Made by a program: the position numbers and the translations under genes. From the NCBI GenBank assembly GCA_963722495.1, contig CAVRND010000008.1, forward strand, positions 186,001 to 250,000: a stretch of DNA of 64,000 bases. The letters are read 5' to 3'. The notes under the pieces are model-generated. The model was given only the letters and a program-made list of their open reading frames with translations, was not told where the DNA came from and did no database searches. Position 1 is the first letter of the stretch; each line of letters starts with the position of its first letter. The stretch comes from Hyphomicrobium_A sp963722495. Its GTDB lineage: Bacteria > Pseudomonadota > Alphaproteobacteria > Rhizobiales > Hyphomicrobiaceae. This document shows, one piece after another, positions 55,132 through 63,659 of this stretch.

Positions 55132-56583
55132 ATGGCTGACAAGAAGTTACTGTTCCTGACCGGGCGTCTCGCCGAGCCACGGCTTGCCGAGACCGTGGCC
55201 GCCATGGGACTGCCGAACGGGTCGTGGCGGATCGCCAACCTCGGCATCAAGGTTGCGGCGCTGATGACCGAGAACATCGTGCGCAATCGGCTGAAGGAGC
55301 CGCTGGAAGCGGATCGCGTCATCGTGCCGGGCCGCAGCCGCATGAACCTCGGACACCTCGCCGAGCATTACGGCGTGCCGTTCGAGCGCGGGCCGGACGA
55401 GATCATCGACCTGCCGCAGTTCTTCGGTCACGACGGCAAGCCGCCGGATCTGACGAAGCAAGACATCCGCATCTTTGCCGAGATTGTCGATGCGCCGGGC
55501 TTCACCGTCGAGCAGCTAGTGGCGCGCGGTCGCGAGCTGATCTCCAAGGGCGGTGACGTGGTCGACATCGGCTGCCAACCGGACGTCGATTTCCCGCACC
55601 TGGAGGAGACCGTCGCGGCGCTGAAGCGCGAAGGTTTTAAGGTGAGTGTCGATTCCGGCAACGTGGACGAGCTGCGCCGCGGCGCCCGTGCCGGCGCCGA
55701 CTACGTGCTCAGCCTCGATGAATTGAGCCTCGATGCCATCGACGGCACGAGCTGCGTGCCGATCCTGCTGCCGCGCCCGCACGGCGACCTCGACTCGCTG
55801 CTGCGCGCCATCGACATGTGTGTGGCGAAGGGCATCCCGCATATCGCCGACCCTGTGCTCGACCCGATCAACTTCGGCTTCATGACCTCGCTCGAGCGCT
55901 ACGCCGAGCTACGCCGAGCGCGGCCTGACGTCGAAATACTCATGGGTACGGGCAACCTGACGGAGCTGACCGACGCGGACAGTGGCGGTGTGACCGCGAT
56001 ACTGATCGGCATTTGCGCCGAGCTCGCCATCCGCAACGTGCTTATCGTGCAGGTGTCGCCGCACACCCGCCGCACGGTCGAGGAGCACGATGCGGCGCGG
56101 CGCCTGATGTATCGCGCGCGCGAGGACAACAATCTGCCGAAAGGCTACGGCAACCAGCTGCTGTCGCTGCACGACGTGCGCCCGTATCCGGACACGCCGG
56201 AGCAGATCGCCGAGGAAGCCGGCAACGTCAAAGATTCCAACTATCGCATCGAGGCCGCGGTCGATGGGCTGCATGTCTACAACCGCGACGGCCACCACAT
56301 CGCCGCCGATCCATTCGCTCTCTTCGACCGCCTGGGCGTAGAAAAGGACGGAGCGCACGCATTTTATCTCGGCTACGAGCTCGCCAAGGCCGAGATTGCC
56401 CGCGCCCTCGGCAAGCGTTATGCGCAGGACAGTGCGCTCGATTGGGGCGTCGCCGCCGACCGCAAGGCCGATGATCTGACGCAGCATGCGCCCGAGGGCG
56501 CGACTCTCAAAGCCGCCCGCAAGGAGAAGCAGGATGCCGCGCATCGTCGAAACGATCGTGACGACGACGAACGCGAAGGGTGA
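55132..56583 (+). CDS. Dihydropteroate synthase-like H4MPT biosynthesis protein
   Basis: 483 residues. The N-terminal domain (about 1-140) is LLFLTGRLAEPRLAETVAAMG and VIVPGRSRMNLGHLAEHYGVPFERGPDEI. The TIM-barrel pterin-binding domain has ISKGGDVVDIGCQPDVDFP, FKVSVDSGNVDELRRGA, PHIADPVLDPINFGF and ILMGTGNLTELTDADSGG. This matches the DHPS-related protein (TIGR00284 type) of archaea and methylotrophs, joining pterin to the aniline moiety of H4MPT. The C-terminal Arg/Asp-rich tail overlaps the next gene by 50 bases, more than the neighbours do; a hidden frameshift at the end is possible. Confidence 0.92.
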   Translation: MADKKLLFLTGRLAEPRLAETVAAMGLPNGSWRIANLGIKVAALMTENIVRNRLKEPLEADRVIVPGRSRMNLGHLAEHYGVPFERGPDEIIDLPQFFGHDGKPPDLTKQDIRIFAEIVDAPGFTVEQLVARGRELISKGGDVVDIGCQPDVDFPHLEETVAALKREGFKVSVDSGNVDELRRGARAGADYVLSLDELSLDAIDGTSCVPILLPRPHGDLDSLLRAIDMCVAKGIPHIADPVLDPINFGFMTSLERYAELRRARPDVEILMGTGNLTELTDADSGGVTAILIGICAELAIRNVLIVQVSPHTRRTVEEHDAARRLMYRAREDNNLPKGYGNQLLSLHDVRPYPDTPEQIAEEAGNVKDSNYRIEAAVDGLHVYNRDGHHIAADPFALFDRLGVEKDGAHAFYLGYELAKAEIARALGKRYAQDSALDWGVAADRKADDLTQHAPEGATLKAARKEKQDAAHRRNDRDDDEREG

Positions 56584-57100
56584 GGCGCACATCGCGCCGC
56601 TGGGCCTGATCGAGGACGGCGACAATTGGATCATCGCCCCGTTCCGCCCTTCGCGCACGCTCGATAACCTGCAGGAGGTACCGTATGCCGTGGCGACGCA
56701 CACCGACGACGTGCGCGTATTCGCCGGCTGCGTGACAGGGCGCAAGGACTGGCCGACGCGGCCGGCGTCGCGCGTGCCGGGCGTCATGTTGGTCGATGCG
56801 GTGTCGCATTGGGAGCTGGCGGTGATGAAGGTCACCGAGGATCCGCAGCGCCCGCGCTATTCGTGCGGCCTGGTGCACGAGGCGAGCCACCGCCCGTGGG
56901 AGGGGTTCAATCGCGCGCAATCGGCGGTGCTCGAATGCGCTGTGCTGGTGACGCGTCTCAAGATGCTGCCGCCTGAGAAGATCGACGCGGAGCTGAAATA
57001 CCTCGAGATCGCGATCTCGAAGACGGCGGGGCCGCGCGAGGAAGAAGCCTGGGGCTGGCTGATGGAAAAGATCGCCGCCTTCCGCGCCGAGGCCCGCTAG
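56534..57100 (+). CDS. DUF447 family flavin-binding-type protein
   Basis: 188 residues. Start MPRIVETIVTTTNAKGEAHIAPLG is set by AAGGAG just upstream. Conserved blocks are NWIIAPFRPSRTLDNL, AVATHTDDVRVFAGCVTG, CGLVHEASHRPWEGFNRAQSAVLECAVLVTRL and a helical C-terminus. The split-barrel FMN-binding fold is known for the family, but the reaction is not. DUF447 genes regularly lie in H4MPT clusters of methylotrophs. Probably the last gene of the plus-strand operon that starts at 50271. Confidence 0.9.
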   Translation: MPRIVETIVTTTNAKGEAHIAPLGLIEDGDNWIIAPFRPSRTLDNLQEVPYAVATHTDDVRVFAGCVTGRKDWPTRPASRVPGVMLVDAVSHWELAVMKVTEDPQRPRYSCGLVHEASHRPWEGFNRAQSAVLECAVLVTRLKMLPPEKIDAELKYLEIAISKTAGPREEEAWGWLMEKIAAFRAEAR

Positions 57101-58123
57101 GCGCCCTGCGCCAGCAGCGCTACGGCGACGGCGGGTGCGCAGCGCGTCGCCCACTCTTCGCAGTCCGGTGTAGCCGCCGCGAGCGAGCCGAAGCGCACCG
57201 TCTCGCGCTCGAGCATCCGAGCCAGCGTTTCGACCTGCGGCGCACCGATGCCGGCGGCGACGATCGGCGCGCGGGAAGGAAGCCCAGCCACGGCCAGCAC
57301 GTCCATTACCGCGGCGCGCACCTCGGACATTTGCCGGTCGGCGATGTCGCGTGCCGCAATGCGCCAGTCGCCAATGGGTGCATCGCCGGCGTCGCGGCCG
57401 AAGCAGCGCGCGAAGCGGGCGACGCTGTCTTCGACCGACTTTCCGCGGCCGTCGAGCGTGGCGTGCTGATCGACGCCCTCCGGCAGCTCGCCGAGAACGC
57501 GGCGCACGTCGGCCACGTTGGCAAAGCCGCCCGCGGCGAGCCGTTGTTCACGCCCACGAAACTGTGCGCGTTGCGACACGACACTCACGTCGGTGCGGGT
57601 CAGTCCGGTGTAAACAAGCTCTCCGCTTACGAGGCGGTCGGCGTCCGTGACGCCGCGCGGCTTTGGTTGGCCGCCGGCAATGGGGATGATGTCTGTCGTC
57701 GTCGAGCCCATGTCGATGAGCAGAGCGTCTGGGAGGCTGCGCGCGACGAGTGCCGCGCTGGCTAGAAAGTTCATCGATCCAACGCTCGCCGGCTCGGCCA
57801 TTGCCGTCGCGGTATCGGCGAACCCGCGCAGGCCCATATAGACGCGAAGATCCGCGTCGAGCTCGGTGGCGAGGTGCGACGAGGATCTCGCGCACGCCGG
57901 TTTGCCGGTCGGGGAACAGTTCGCACAGCTCGCCGGTCATGGTTACAGCGTGCTGCTCGGCGCGGGCGATGATTGCGACAGCCTCGACAAGGGCGGCGTC
58001 GAGCTGCTCCAGGCCCCGCCACAGTGGGCAGGCGATCTGCCTCACAGCGATGGTGCGGCCGTCCTCGGCCAGCGCCACCTTGAGGTGCGCCCCGCCCACG
58101 TCGTAGCCGGCTGTAATGGCCAT
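57097..58123 (-). CDS. H4MPT-linked C1 transfer pathway protein, hydantoinase-like (frameshifted)
   Basis: Start 58123 (MAITAGYDVGGAHLKVALAEDG), an actin/ASKHA-like fold with phosphate loop YDVGGAHLK and TMTGELCELFPDRQTGV. Near 57878 one base is missing, and the protein continues LATELDADLRVYMGLRGFADT, LLIDMGSTTTDIIPIAGGQP (second phosphate loop), GLTRTDVSVVSQ and PIVAAGIGAPQVE. It belongs to the uncharacterised protein family named for its link to H4MPT C1 transfer (TIGR03123 type). About 340 residues. Function unknown; convergent with DUF447. Confidence 0.85.
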
Positions 58124-58192
58124 GGGACCTCCGCGGGCTTTCCCGCAAGCCGCGCCGTGTTACACGAAGGGCGCGCGGAGGGGCAAGCGAGC

Positions 58193-58903
58193 ATGGACGT
58201 GATCCCGGTCATCGACGTGCGGCATGGGCTGGCGGTGGCCGCCATGCGCGGGCAGCGCGCCGATTACCGGCCGCTGGTGACCCCGCTCGCCGCGGGTAGC
58301 CAGCCCGGCGGACATCGCACGCGGCTACGCCGCGCTATTTACCTTTCCGGTGCTCTACGTCGCCGATCTCGATGGCATCGAGGGCAGGGGACGCAACGTC
58401 GACCTGCCGGCGCGAGCTTGCAGCAGCCGTGCCCAATGCGCGCCTTTGGATCGACGACGGCACACCGGCGGCGCAGGCTGCGCTCCGCATCTCGCGAAGA
58501 ACAGAACGCGACGCTCGTCATCGGCACCGAGACTCTAGGCGGCGACCACGACGTGGTGGCCCTACGTTCGCTGCCGACCGACCGCTACGTTCTCTCCCTC
58601 GACTTCAAGGGCGATCGCTTCGATGGCCCCGCCGCCGTCCTCGATGAGCCGCAGCATTGGCCGCATGCCGTCATCGTTATGACGTTGGCGCGCGTCGGTT
58701 CGGGAGAAGGCCCTGATCTGGCGCGCATCGCCACTATCGTGGGCCGCGCCGGCAACCGCCGCGTTTACGCCGCCGGCGGCGTTCGCAACCGCGCTGATAT
58801 CGAGGCGCTGCATGCGGCGGGCGCGTCCGGCGTACTTATCGCCACCGCCTTGCATGCCGGAACGATAAAGGCCGGCGACCTCAAAGAGATCGCCGGCCTT
58901 TAA
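58193..58903 (+). CDS. HisA/HisF-like TIM-barrel protein of H4MPT clusters (several frameshifts)
   Basis: Start 58193 (MDVIPVIDVRHGLAVAAMRG) with GGAGGGG upstream. The N-terminal strand and phosphate-site style match HisA. At least two shifts between about 58300 and 58500 move the frame through VADLDGIEGRGR and ELAAAVPNARLWIDDGTPAAQA. It then settles into NATLVIGTETLGGDH, RYVLSLDFKGDRF, GNRRVYAAGGVRNRADIEAL and ASGVLIATALHAG. Not a histidine gene by context: relatives sit in methylotroph H4MPT clusters. A perfect hairpin overlaps its last codons. Confidence 0.78.
   Translation: MDVIPVIDVRHGLAVAAMRGQRADYRPLVTPLAAGSQPGGHRTRLRRAIYLSGALRRRSRWHRGQGTQRRPAGASLQQPCPMRAFGSTTAHRRRRLRSASREEQNATLVIGTETLGGDHDVVALRSLPTDRYVLSLDFKGDRFDGPAAVLDEPQHWPHAVIVMTLARVGSGEGPDLARIATIVGRAGNRRVYAAGGVRNRADIEALHAAGASGVLIATALHAGTIKAGDLKEIAGL
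58867..58902 (+). terminator. Hairpin overlapping the 3' end of the HisA-like gene
   Basis: Arms AAAGGCCGGCGA and TCGCCGGCCTTT, perfect over 12 bases with an 11-base loop. The right arm ends two bases into the stop codon TAA. Only a TTTAA follows, so termination strength is uncertain. Confidence 0.6.
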
Positions 58904-59042
58904 TGTCGTAGCACGAAGGGTCGAAGCAGAACCGCACGCCGGGGTTCTACCCGTTCCAACGGCCAGAAAGCAGTCTACCCAATCGCTGCAGCAGGCCCCC
59001 CTTCATAGGAGGGGCGTCATTCTGCTGCGGACGGTTTCCGCT

Positions 59043-59555
59043 TCAAGCCTTCGCAGCGAAGGGATGGCTTGCAGAGTTGCGCTGGGCAGTGACTTCGGCT
59101 GCAGTCGGCTTGCCGGCAACGGCGCGAGCAATCGACTCCTTGACGGCGCGGTAGTTGAAGTCCTGGATCTTGGCGTCGTCAGCCGCTTCCCAGTGAATGA
59201 ACACGCCGACGCAGATGAAGATGTCGTCAGCTTCCGAAGCCGGGATAATGCCCTCGGCGACCGAGTCCTGAACGGCCTTGGCGACGGCATACTGAGCCGG
59301 TCCGAACATCTGAACGGCCTGACGGGCGTCCTTGATGGTGACCTTGTTGTAAAGGACCGTGTTCGGCTTGCAGGGCAGGTTCGGCGCGATGACGGCGAGG
59401 AGGGTGGTGAAACCGTCCTTGTTGTTCGTCAGCGAGTTGCAGAACGCCGTCTCAGCAGCCGAGCCGCGCGGACCCATGAGCAGGTCGATGTGAGCGACCT
59501 CGTTTCCATCTCCGACGAGCGACTTGCCGAGAAGTACCTTGTTGATCTTGGCCAT
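59043..59555 (-). CDS. fae: Formaldehyde-activating enzyme
   Basis: 170 residues. Start 59555 (MAKINKVLLGKSLVGDGNEVAHIDLLMGPRG) with GGGAGAAA upstream. Fae condenses formaldehyde with H4MPT to methylene-H4MPT. The catalytic His is His22 in VAHIDLL, and NLPCKPNTVLYNKVTIKDARQAVQMFGPAQ is the family core. Codon use is narrow as in highly expressed genes. Monocistronic: 204 bases upstream and its own promoter. Confidence 0.98.
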   Translation of the reverse strand: MAKINKVLLGKSLVGDGNEVAHIDLLMGPRGSAAETAFCNSLTNNKDGFTTLLAVIAPNLPCKPNTVLYNKVTIKDARQAVQMFGPAQYAVAKAVQDSVAEGIIPASEADDIFICVGVFIHWEAADDAKIQDFNYRAVKESIARAVAGKPTAAEVTAQRNSASHPFAAKA

Positions 59556-59759
59556 ATACGGGGTTTCTCCCAAGCTATAAACACCACGAGCACCAACGCC
59601 ACCCCGCCGAAGCCGAGCGCACCGGTTCTTGCCCAATTTCGAAAAGCTATCCGTTGTTATCGGCGTCCGGTGACGTTGTCCCCGAACCGGTTGGCTGGAT
59701 AGCGGCGCGCCTTTAGCACCGCCACTAGATAACGCAACGCCCCCTACCGAGACAAGGGG

Positions 59760-60623
59760 TTAAGGCGCGCTTGAGCAGCCCAATGCGTCGCAGAGGGAAG
59801 CGGCAAAAAGGGTGGCTACAACGAGGTCGGCCGTCGTCCCGGGATTAACGTTGTGGCGTTTCAGGTCTGCATCGAAATCGAGCAGGTCGGGCAAGGTGTT
59901 GCGCTGCGCGACGGGTCGCCAGAGGCCGGCTAGAGCGTGCGCCTGCTCGCGAACCGCTTCGGCGACGGCAATGCCGTGTTTACGAGCAATATGACTGTCC
60001 GCAAAATATGCCAAATAGGCCATGTGCAGTGTTGTGACGGCCAAGGTTGGATCGTCCGTCTGCCGACGCGCGTTGGCGAGAACCAGCAGCCCGAACTCGA
60101 ATAACTCGACGTAGTCGTTCAGATAGGCGGCAGCGATACGGTCGCGCGTGGCAGCGAGGGCCATCGCATCGAGCAGCCCGACGGTCGGCGCCGCCGCGAC
60201 GTCCTGATCGGGGACCGAGCCGAGCCCGCCGGGGTTTGCCATGCGGATGGCTGCGAAGACCGACGCCGCGTCTTCATCGTCGAAACTGTTGAGCACCTCG
60301 CGCAAGCGATCGCGCAGGCCGAGGTCGCCCGGTATCTCAGCCGCCGCCGCCAGGGGTGCGCACAACAACAGGATGCCGAGATTGGTGTTGCACCCGGCGG
60401 CGGCGAACGAGGCTTCGACGGCGCGCAGGATGCGCGTGCCGACCTTCTCGCCGGCGGCCGCGACCCAGGGCGCTGAGGCCTCGGCGCTCGCCTCGAACTG
60501 CGCCACCTCCATGCCGTGACCGCCGGCGTGAACGTGCACGTTGCCGGGCTTGAGAGCCTCGAGCTCTGCGCGGCAGGCGGCAAGGAACAGATCGCCGATC
60601 TGGGCTGAGCTCAGGCTGGACAT
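59760..60623 (-). CDS. CitG/MdcB-like triphosphoribosyl-dephospho-CoA synthase family protein
   Basis: 287 residues, start 60623 (MSSLSSAQIGDLFLAACRAELEALKPGNVHVHAGGHGME). The family motif LEALKPGNV, a long helical body with CNTNLGILLLCAPLAAAA and PGGLGSVPDQDVAAAPTVGL, and the end NVNPGTTADLVVATLFAASL are diagnostic. In methylotrophs this paralogue belongs to H4MPT clusters (one of the former orf genes), so it likely works in cofactor synthesis rather than citrate lyase activation. It overlaps the upstream ATP-grasp gene by 13 bases. Confidence 0.9.
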   Translation of the reverse strand: MSSLSSAQIGDLFLAACRAELEALKPGNVHVHAGGHGMEVAQFEASAEASAPWVAAAGEKVGTRILRAVEASFAAAGCNTNLGILLLCAPLAAAAEIPGDLGLRDRLREVLNSFDDEDAASVFAAIRMANPGGLGSVPDQDVAAAPTVGLLDAMALAATRDRIAAAYLNDYVELFEFGLLVLANARRQTDDPTLAVTTLHMAYLAYFADSHIARKHGIAVAEAVREQAHALAGLWRPVAQRNTLPDLLDFDADLKRHNVNPGTTADLVVATLFAASLCDALGCSSAP

Positions 60624-61556
60624 GGTTCTGAACGCGGCTCTGATGTGCGCCGCCGATGCTCGGCGACGGCGAGGAGGAAATCCTCGACGATCATTTCCGC
60701 GATGTTGATGTCGGAGACGCTCTGCAGTCCGCGCCAGGATGGATTGCTGTTCACCTCGAGCACCAGCAGTCGCCCATCGGGCGTGCGGATGAGATCGACG
60801 CCGCCGTAGTCGGCGCCGACCGCTGTCAGCGCGCCGGAGGCGAGCTGCGCCATCTCCTCGCTCGGCTCGTGCGCACTGGGCTCCCCGCCCTGGTGCACGT
60901 TGGTGATCCAGTTGCCGGCACGGCGGGTCATGGCGGCGACGACCCGGCTGCGGGTGACGATGACGCGCCAGTCCTCGAAGCTCGAACCCGACGGCGGCAC
61001 GAAATCCTGCAGGTAATAGATGTTGTCGGCGGCTTCGGGCAGCCGGAAGTCCGGCGACGTCGTCGACGCGCAGCAACCCTTTGCCTTGTGAGCCGAACAA
61101 CGGCTTGAAGATCAGCGGCCTCTCGGCACCGGCGACATAGGTGTCGGCCGGAGGTTTGGTCTCCATGGTGCGGGTGCGCGGCGTCGGGATGCCGGCCTTG
61201 TGCAGCAGGAAGGTTGTCGTCGATTTGTCGACGCAGCGTTCGATGGCGCGCGCGTCGTTCCACACGCGCACGCCGCTTTCACGCAGCGCGTGCAGCAGAC
61301 CGAGGCGGAAGGTGATCTGCTCTAGCGTGCCCTGCGAGATTGAGCGCACGAACACCGCATCCGGCAGCTCGCCGTTAAAGCCCGGAATGTCGATGCCGCT
61401 GGCGAGTTTCGTGTCGAAGGCGCAGCGCGGCAGCGAGCTAACGACGACATCGGCACCGCGCGCCCGCAACGCCTGTTCGAGCCGGCGCACGTGCCAGTTG
61501 CCGCTTTCCTCCTCGAGGAAGAGCGCGATGCGCAGTCCGCTGGCCGAGAGGCTCAG
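60611..61556 (-). CDS. RimK-type ATP-grasp protein (frameshifted)
   Basis: The first sensible codons read LRIALFLEEESGNWHVRRLEQALRARGADVVV, giving a start at CTG 61554-61556, which overlaps the mch stop as CTGA; an ATG is absent. ATP-grasp parts are VDKSTTTFLLHKAGIPTPRTR and PLIFKPLFGSQGKGLLRV. After a shift near 61060 come ADNIYYLQDFVPPSGSSFEDWRVIVT, MTRRAGNWITNVHQGG and VDLIRTPDGRLLVLEVNSNPSW, stop 60611. Relatives (orf17 type) probably add Glu or another amine to a cofactor. About 315 residues. Confidence 0.82.
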
Positions 61557-62524
61557 CGGAAGCTTTTGTCGACGACGTCTGGAGCAAGTTCCCCCGCATG
61601 GAAGGATGAGCCGGTGTCGAGGTTGGAAACGATCACCTCGGCGGGGCTGAACAGCATGGGATCGATTTTGTAGAAGTCTCCGCCGGCAGCGGCAAAGATC
61701 TCAGCGAACGGCAGGCCGTAGGCCGAGCACGTGCTGCTCGGCAACTGCTGCGCCAGCTTTTGCGCCGGCTCGTCGGCGCCGCGCACGAACAGCTGCACGC
61801 GGCCGCCGTAGATGATGGCGTCGTTGGTGCGGCCCATGGCCTTGACGAAATCCGGCACCGGCGGCGCGATCGGCGCGGTGCCGACGCCGTCCTCGATGTG
61901 CTCGAGCGGGAAGTGCAGCTCGTGCGCCTTGTGCAGGGCGACCTCGAGCACGCGGGCGGCGATCTGCACGGTGCCGGCGAGGCTGAAGGTCGGCGCGTAG
62001 AGGATGGTCAGATCGGCGGGCTGCACGCCGCAGGCCGAGGCGATGGTGCGGGCGACGGACGTTGGCGGGGCTTTATCGCCTTCGATGACGAGCGAGGCCT
62101 TGTTGCAATGGTCGACGTAGCCGAGGTCTTTATACAGCGGCTCGACACGCGACAGGGCGCGGGCGGGGCCGGAGCCGAGCGCGAAAAAGCCGCTCTCCTG
62201 CTCGGAGATCGACCAGCCGGCGTACTGGCTGCCGAGGCACGCGATGACCGGATTGGAAGAATGCACGGTGACGCCGAGCGGCCAGCGCTTCAGGCCCGAG
62301 GCGGTTTGCAGCGCGACGGTGCCAAGACCGCCCATGCAAACCTCGGCGAGGCGGCGTCCGGCTTCGAGGCCCCCCGGGACGGTAGCGCCCATATCGATCA
62401 ACCGCTCGCCCGCGCCGCCGGTCGTGACCGAGCAGCGCAGCGCGCTGGCGTCGGCCGCGATGCTGTCAACGAGCTTCGCTGCGCGCGCCGAGACGCTCGG
62501 GGCGGGGCCGTTGTATTTCTGCAT
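61553..62524 (-). CDS. mch: Methenyl-H4MPT cyclohydrolase
   Basis: 323 residues. Start 62524 (MQKYNGPAPSVSARAAKLVDSI) has GGGAGCG ten bases upstream. Mch opens methenyl-H4MPT to 5-formyl-H4MPT. Conserved blocks: TGGAGERLIDMGATVPGGLEAG, VHSSNPVIACLGSQYAGWSI, FFALGSGPARAL, SLAGTVQIAARVLEVALHK and GRTNDAIIYGGRVQLF. Normal length. It overlaps the 3' end of the upstream ATP-grasp gene by 59 bases, and the downstream gene begins at its stop. Confidence 0.97.
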   Translation of the reverse strand: MQKYNGPAPSVSARAAKLVDSIAADASALRCSVTTGGAGERLIDMGATVPGGLEAGRRLAEVCMGGLGTVALQTASGLKRWPLGVTVHSSNPVIACLGSQYAGWSISEQESGFFALGSGPARALSRVEPLYKDLGYVDHCNKASLVIEGDKAPPTSVARTIASACGVQPADLTILYAPTFSLAGTVQIAARVLEVALHKAHELHFPLEHIEDGVGTAPIAPPVPDFVKAMGRTNDAIIYGGRVQLFVRGADEPAQKLAQQLPSSTCSAYGLPFAEIFAAAGGDFYKIDPMLFSPAEVIVSNLDTGSSFHAGELAPDVVDKSFR

Positions 62525-63659
62525 TGTCGTTGCGCTCCCTGTTTGGCGCCTGTGCATACAGCATCTCCGCCAGTTCGTCCAAGCGCCGGTGACAGCTGTG
62601 GAAGGCGGTTTCCGTGGTCTCGCCTGCGGCAAAAACAGTGGCGATGGGGCGATAGCGGGGGATGCGGGTTCCGGGGCCGGGCCTATCCGCAGTCCACTCC
62701 GGCCAGGCGACTGTGCCGACGGTCAAGGCACCCGGGTCGGCATAGAGGATCGCGGCCGCGCGGGCGCCCTGCGGCTCGGGAAGTTGCGGGGTGTGGTCGG
62801 TGCAGGCGGCAAGGTGGGCATCGAACAGCGAGCCTCGTTCGTCGTCGAACACGTCGAGCGTGGCGCTGGGGCGCGGGTTGACGTCCATTAGGTAAGGCGT
62901 GTCGCCCGCTATCAGGAAGTCGACCGCCACCAGGCCGCGAAGGTGCAGTGCGGAGCAAACGCCCTCAACGGCGCTGCGCAACTGCACGTCGATCGATCGA
63001 TCCAACTTCACGGGGCCGACCGCGCCGCCATAGCGATAAGGGCGCGGGCCGCGGTCAGCGGTCCATTGGCGGCTCATGCCCACTATGTGCGCGCCATTGC
63101 GTGTGGCGACGGCGAGCGCCGACACCGGCTGCCCGTCCAGGCGGCGCTGGAAGTAGCGCCGGGGGCTGCGCGCCGCGGTTGATGCCGGAACGACGTGCGT
63201 GCCGCCGCTGCCGCCGATGCGCTTCGACAGCCAGTCGCTAGCATCGGCGGGTGGGGCGATCTGTGTCTCGGGATGGGCGATGCCGAGCGTATCGAGCAAG
63301 GCGGTGAGGTCGGTCGGATTCTTGGCGCGGGCGACCGTCTCGGCAGTGTTGCCGATCAGGCGATAGCGGCGGGCAAGTGCGGCGATGAGCTTGGGGCGAT
63401 CTTCGAAGCCGGAGCCGAGGATGAGCCCGATCGGAGGCGTGGCAGCGGCTGCTTCAAGTTCGGCGAGCGCGGCGAAAACGGGTTTGGTGCGAAAGCCGAT
63501 GCGCGCCGCATCGGTAACGCAGCGGACGGCCGCTGCGTGCTCTGCGGTATCGCTGTCGCCGAACGCGTCGGCAACCAGGGGAGCATATCCCGCGCGCCGG
63601 GCGGAGGCGGCGAGCCCCCGCCCGGACAGCGCGGCAATGAGGACCGTTTCGGACCTCAA
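62466..63659 (-). CDS. ATP-grasp domain protein of the H4MPT cluster
   Basis: 397 residues, TTG start at 63659 overlapping the mtdB stop (TTGA). The N-terminal Rossmann-like part begins VLIAALSGRGLAASARRAGYAPLVADAFGD. ATP-grasp features are DWLSKRIGGSGGTHVV, YFQRRLDGQPVSAL and GLVAVDFLIAGDTPYLMDVNPRPSATLDVFD, the metal-binding end of the fold. This corresponds to the methylotroph orfY-type protein of H4MPT biosynthesis; the ligated substrate is unknown. The C-terminal tail overlaps mch. Confidence 0.9.
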   Translation of the reverse strand: MRSETVLIAALSGRGLAASARRAGYAPLVADAFGDSDTAEHAAAVRCVTDAARIGFRTKPVFAALAELEAAAATPPIGLILGSGFEDRPKLIAALARRYRLIGNTAETVARAKNPTDLTALLDTLGIAHPETQIAPPADASDWLSKRIGGSGGTHVVPASTAARSPRRYFQRRLDGQPVSALAVATRNGAHIVGMSRQWTADRGPRPYRYGGAVGPVKLDRSIDVQLRSAVEGVCSALHLRGLVAVDFLIAGDTPYLMDVNPRPSATLDVFDDERGSLFDAHLAACTDHTPQLPEPQGARAAAILYADPGALTVGTVAWPEWTADRPGPGTRIPRYRPIATVFAAGETTETAFHSCHRRLDELAEMLYAQAPNRERNDNAEIQRPRPERLGARSEAR

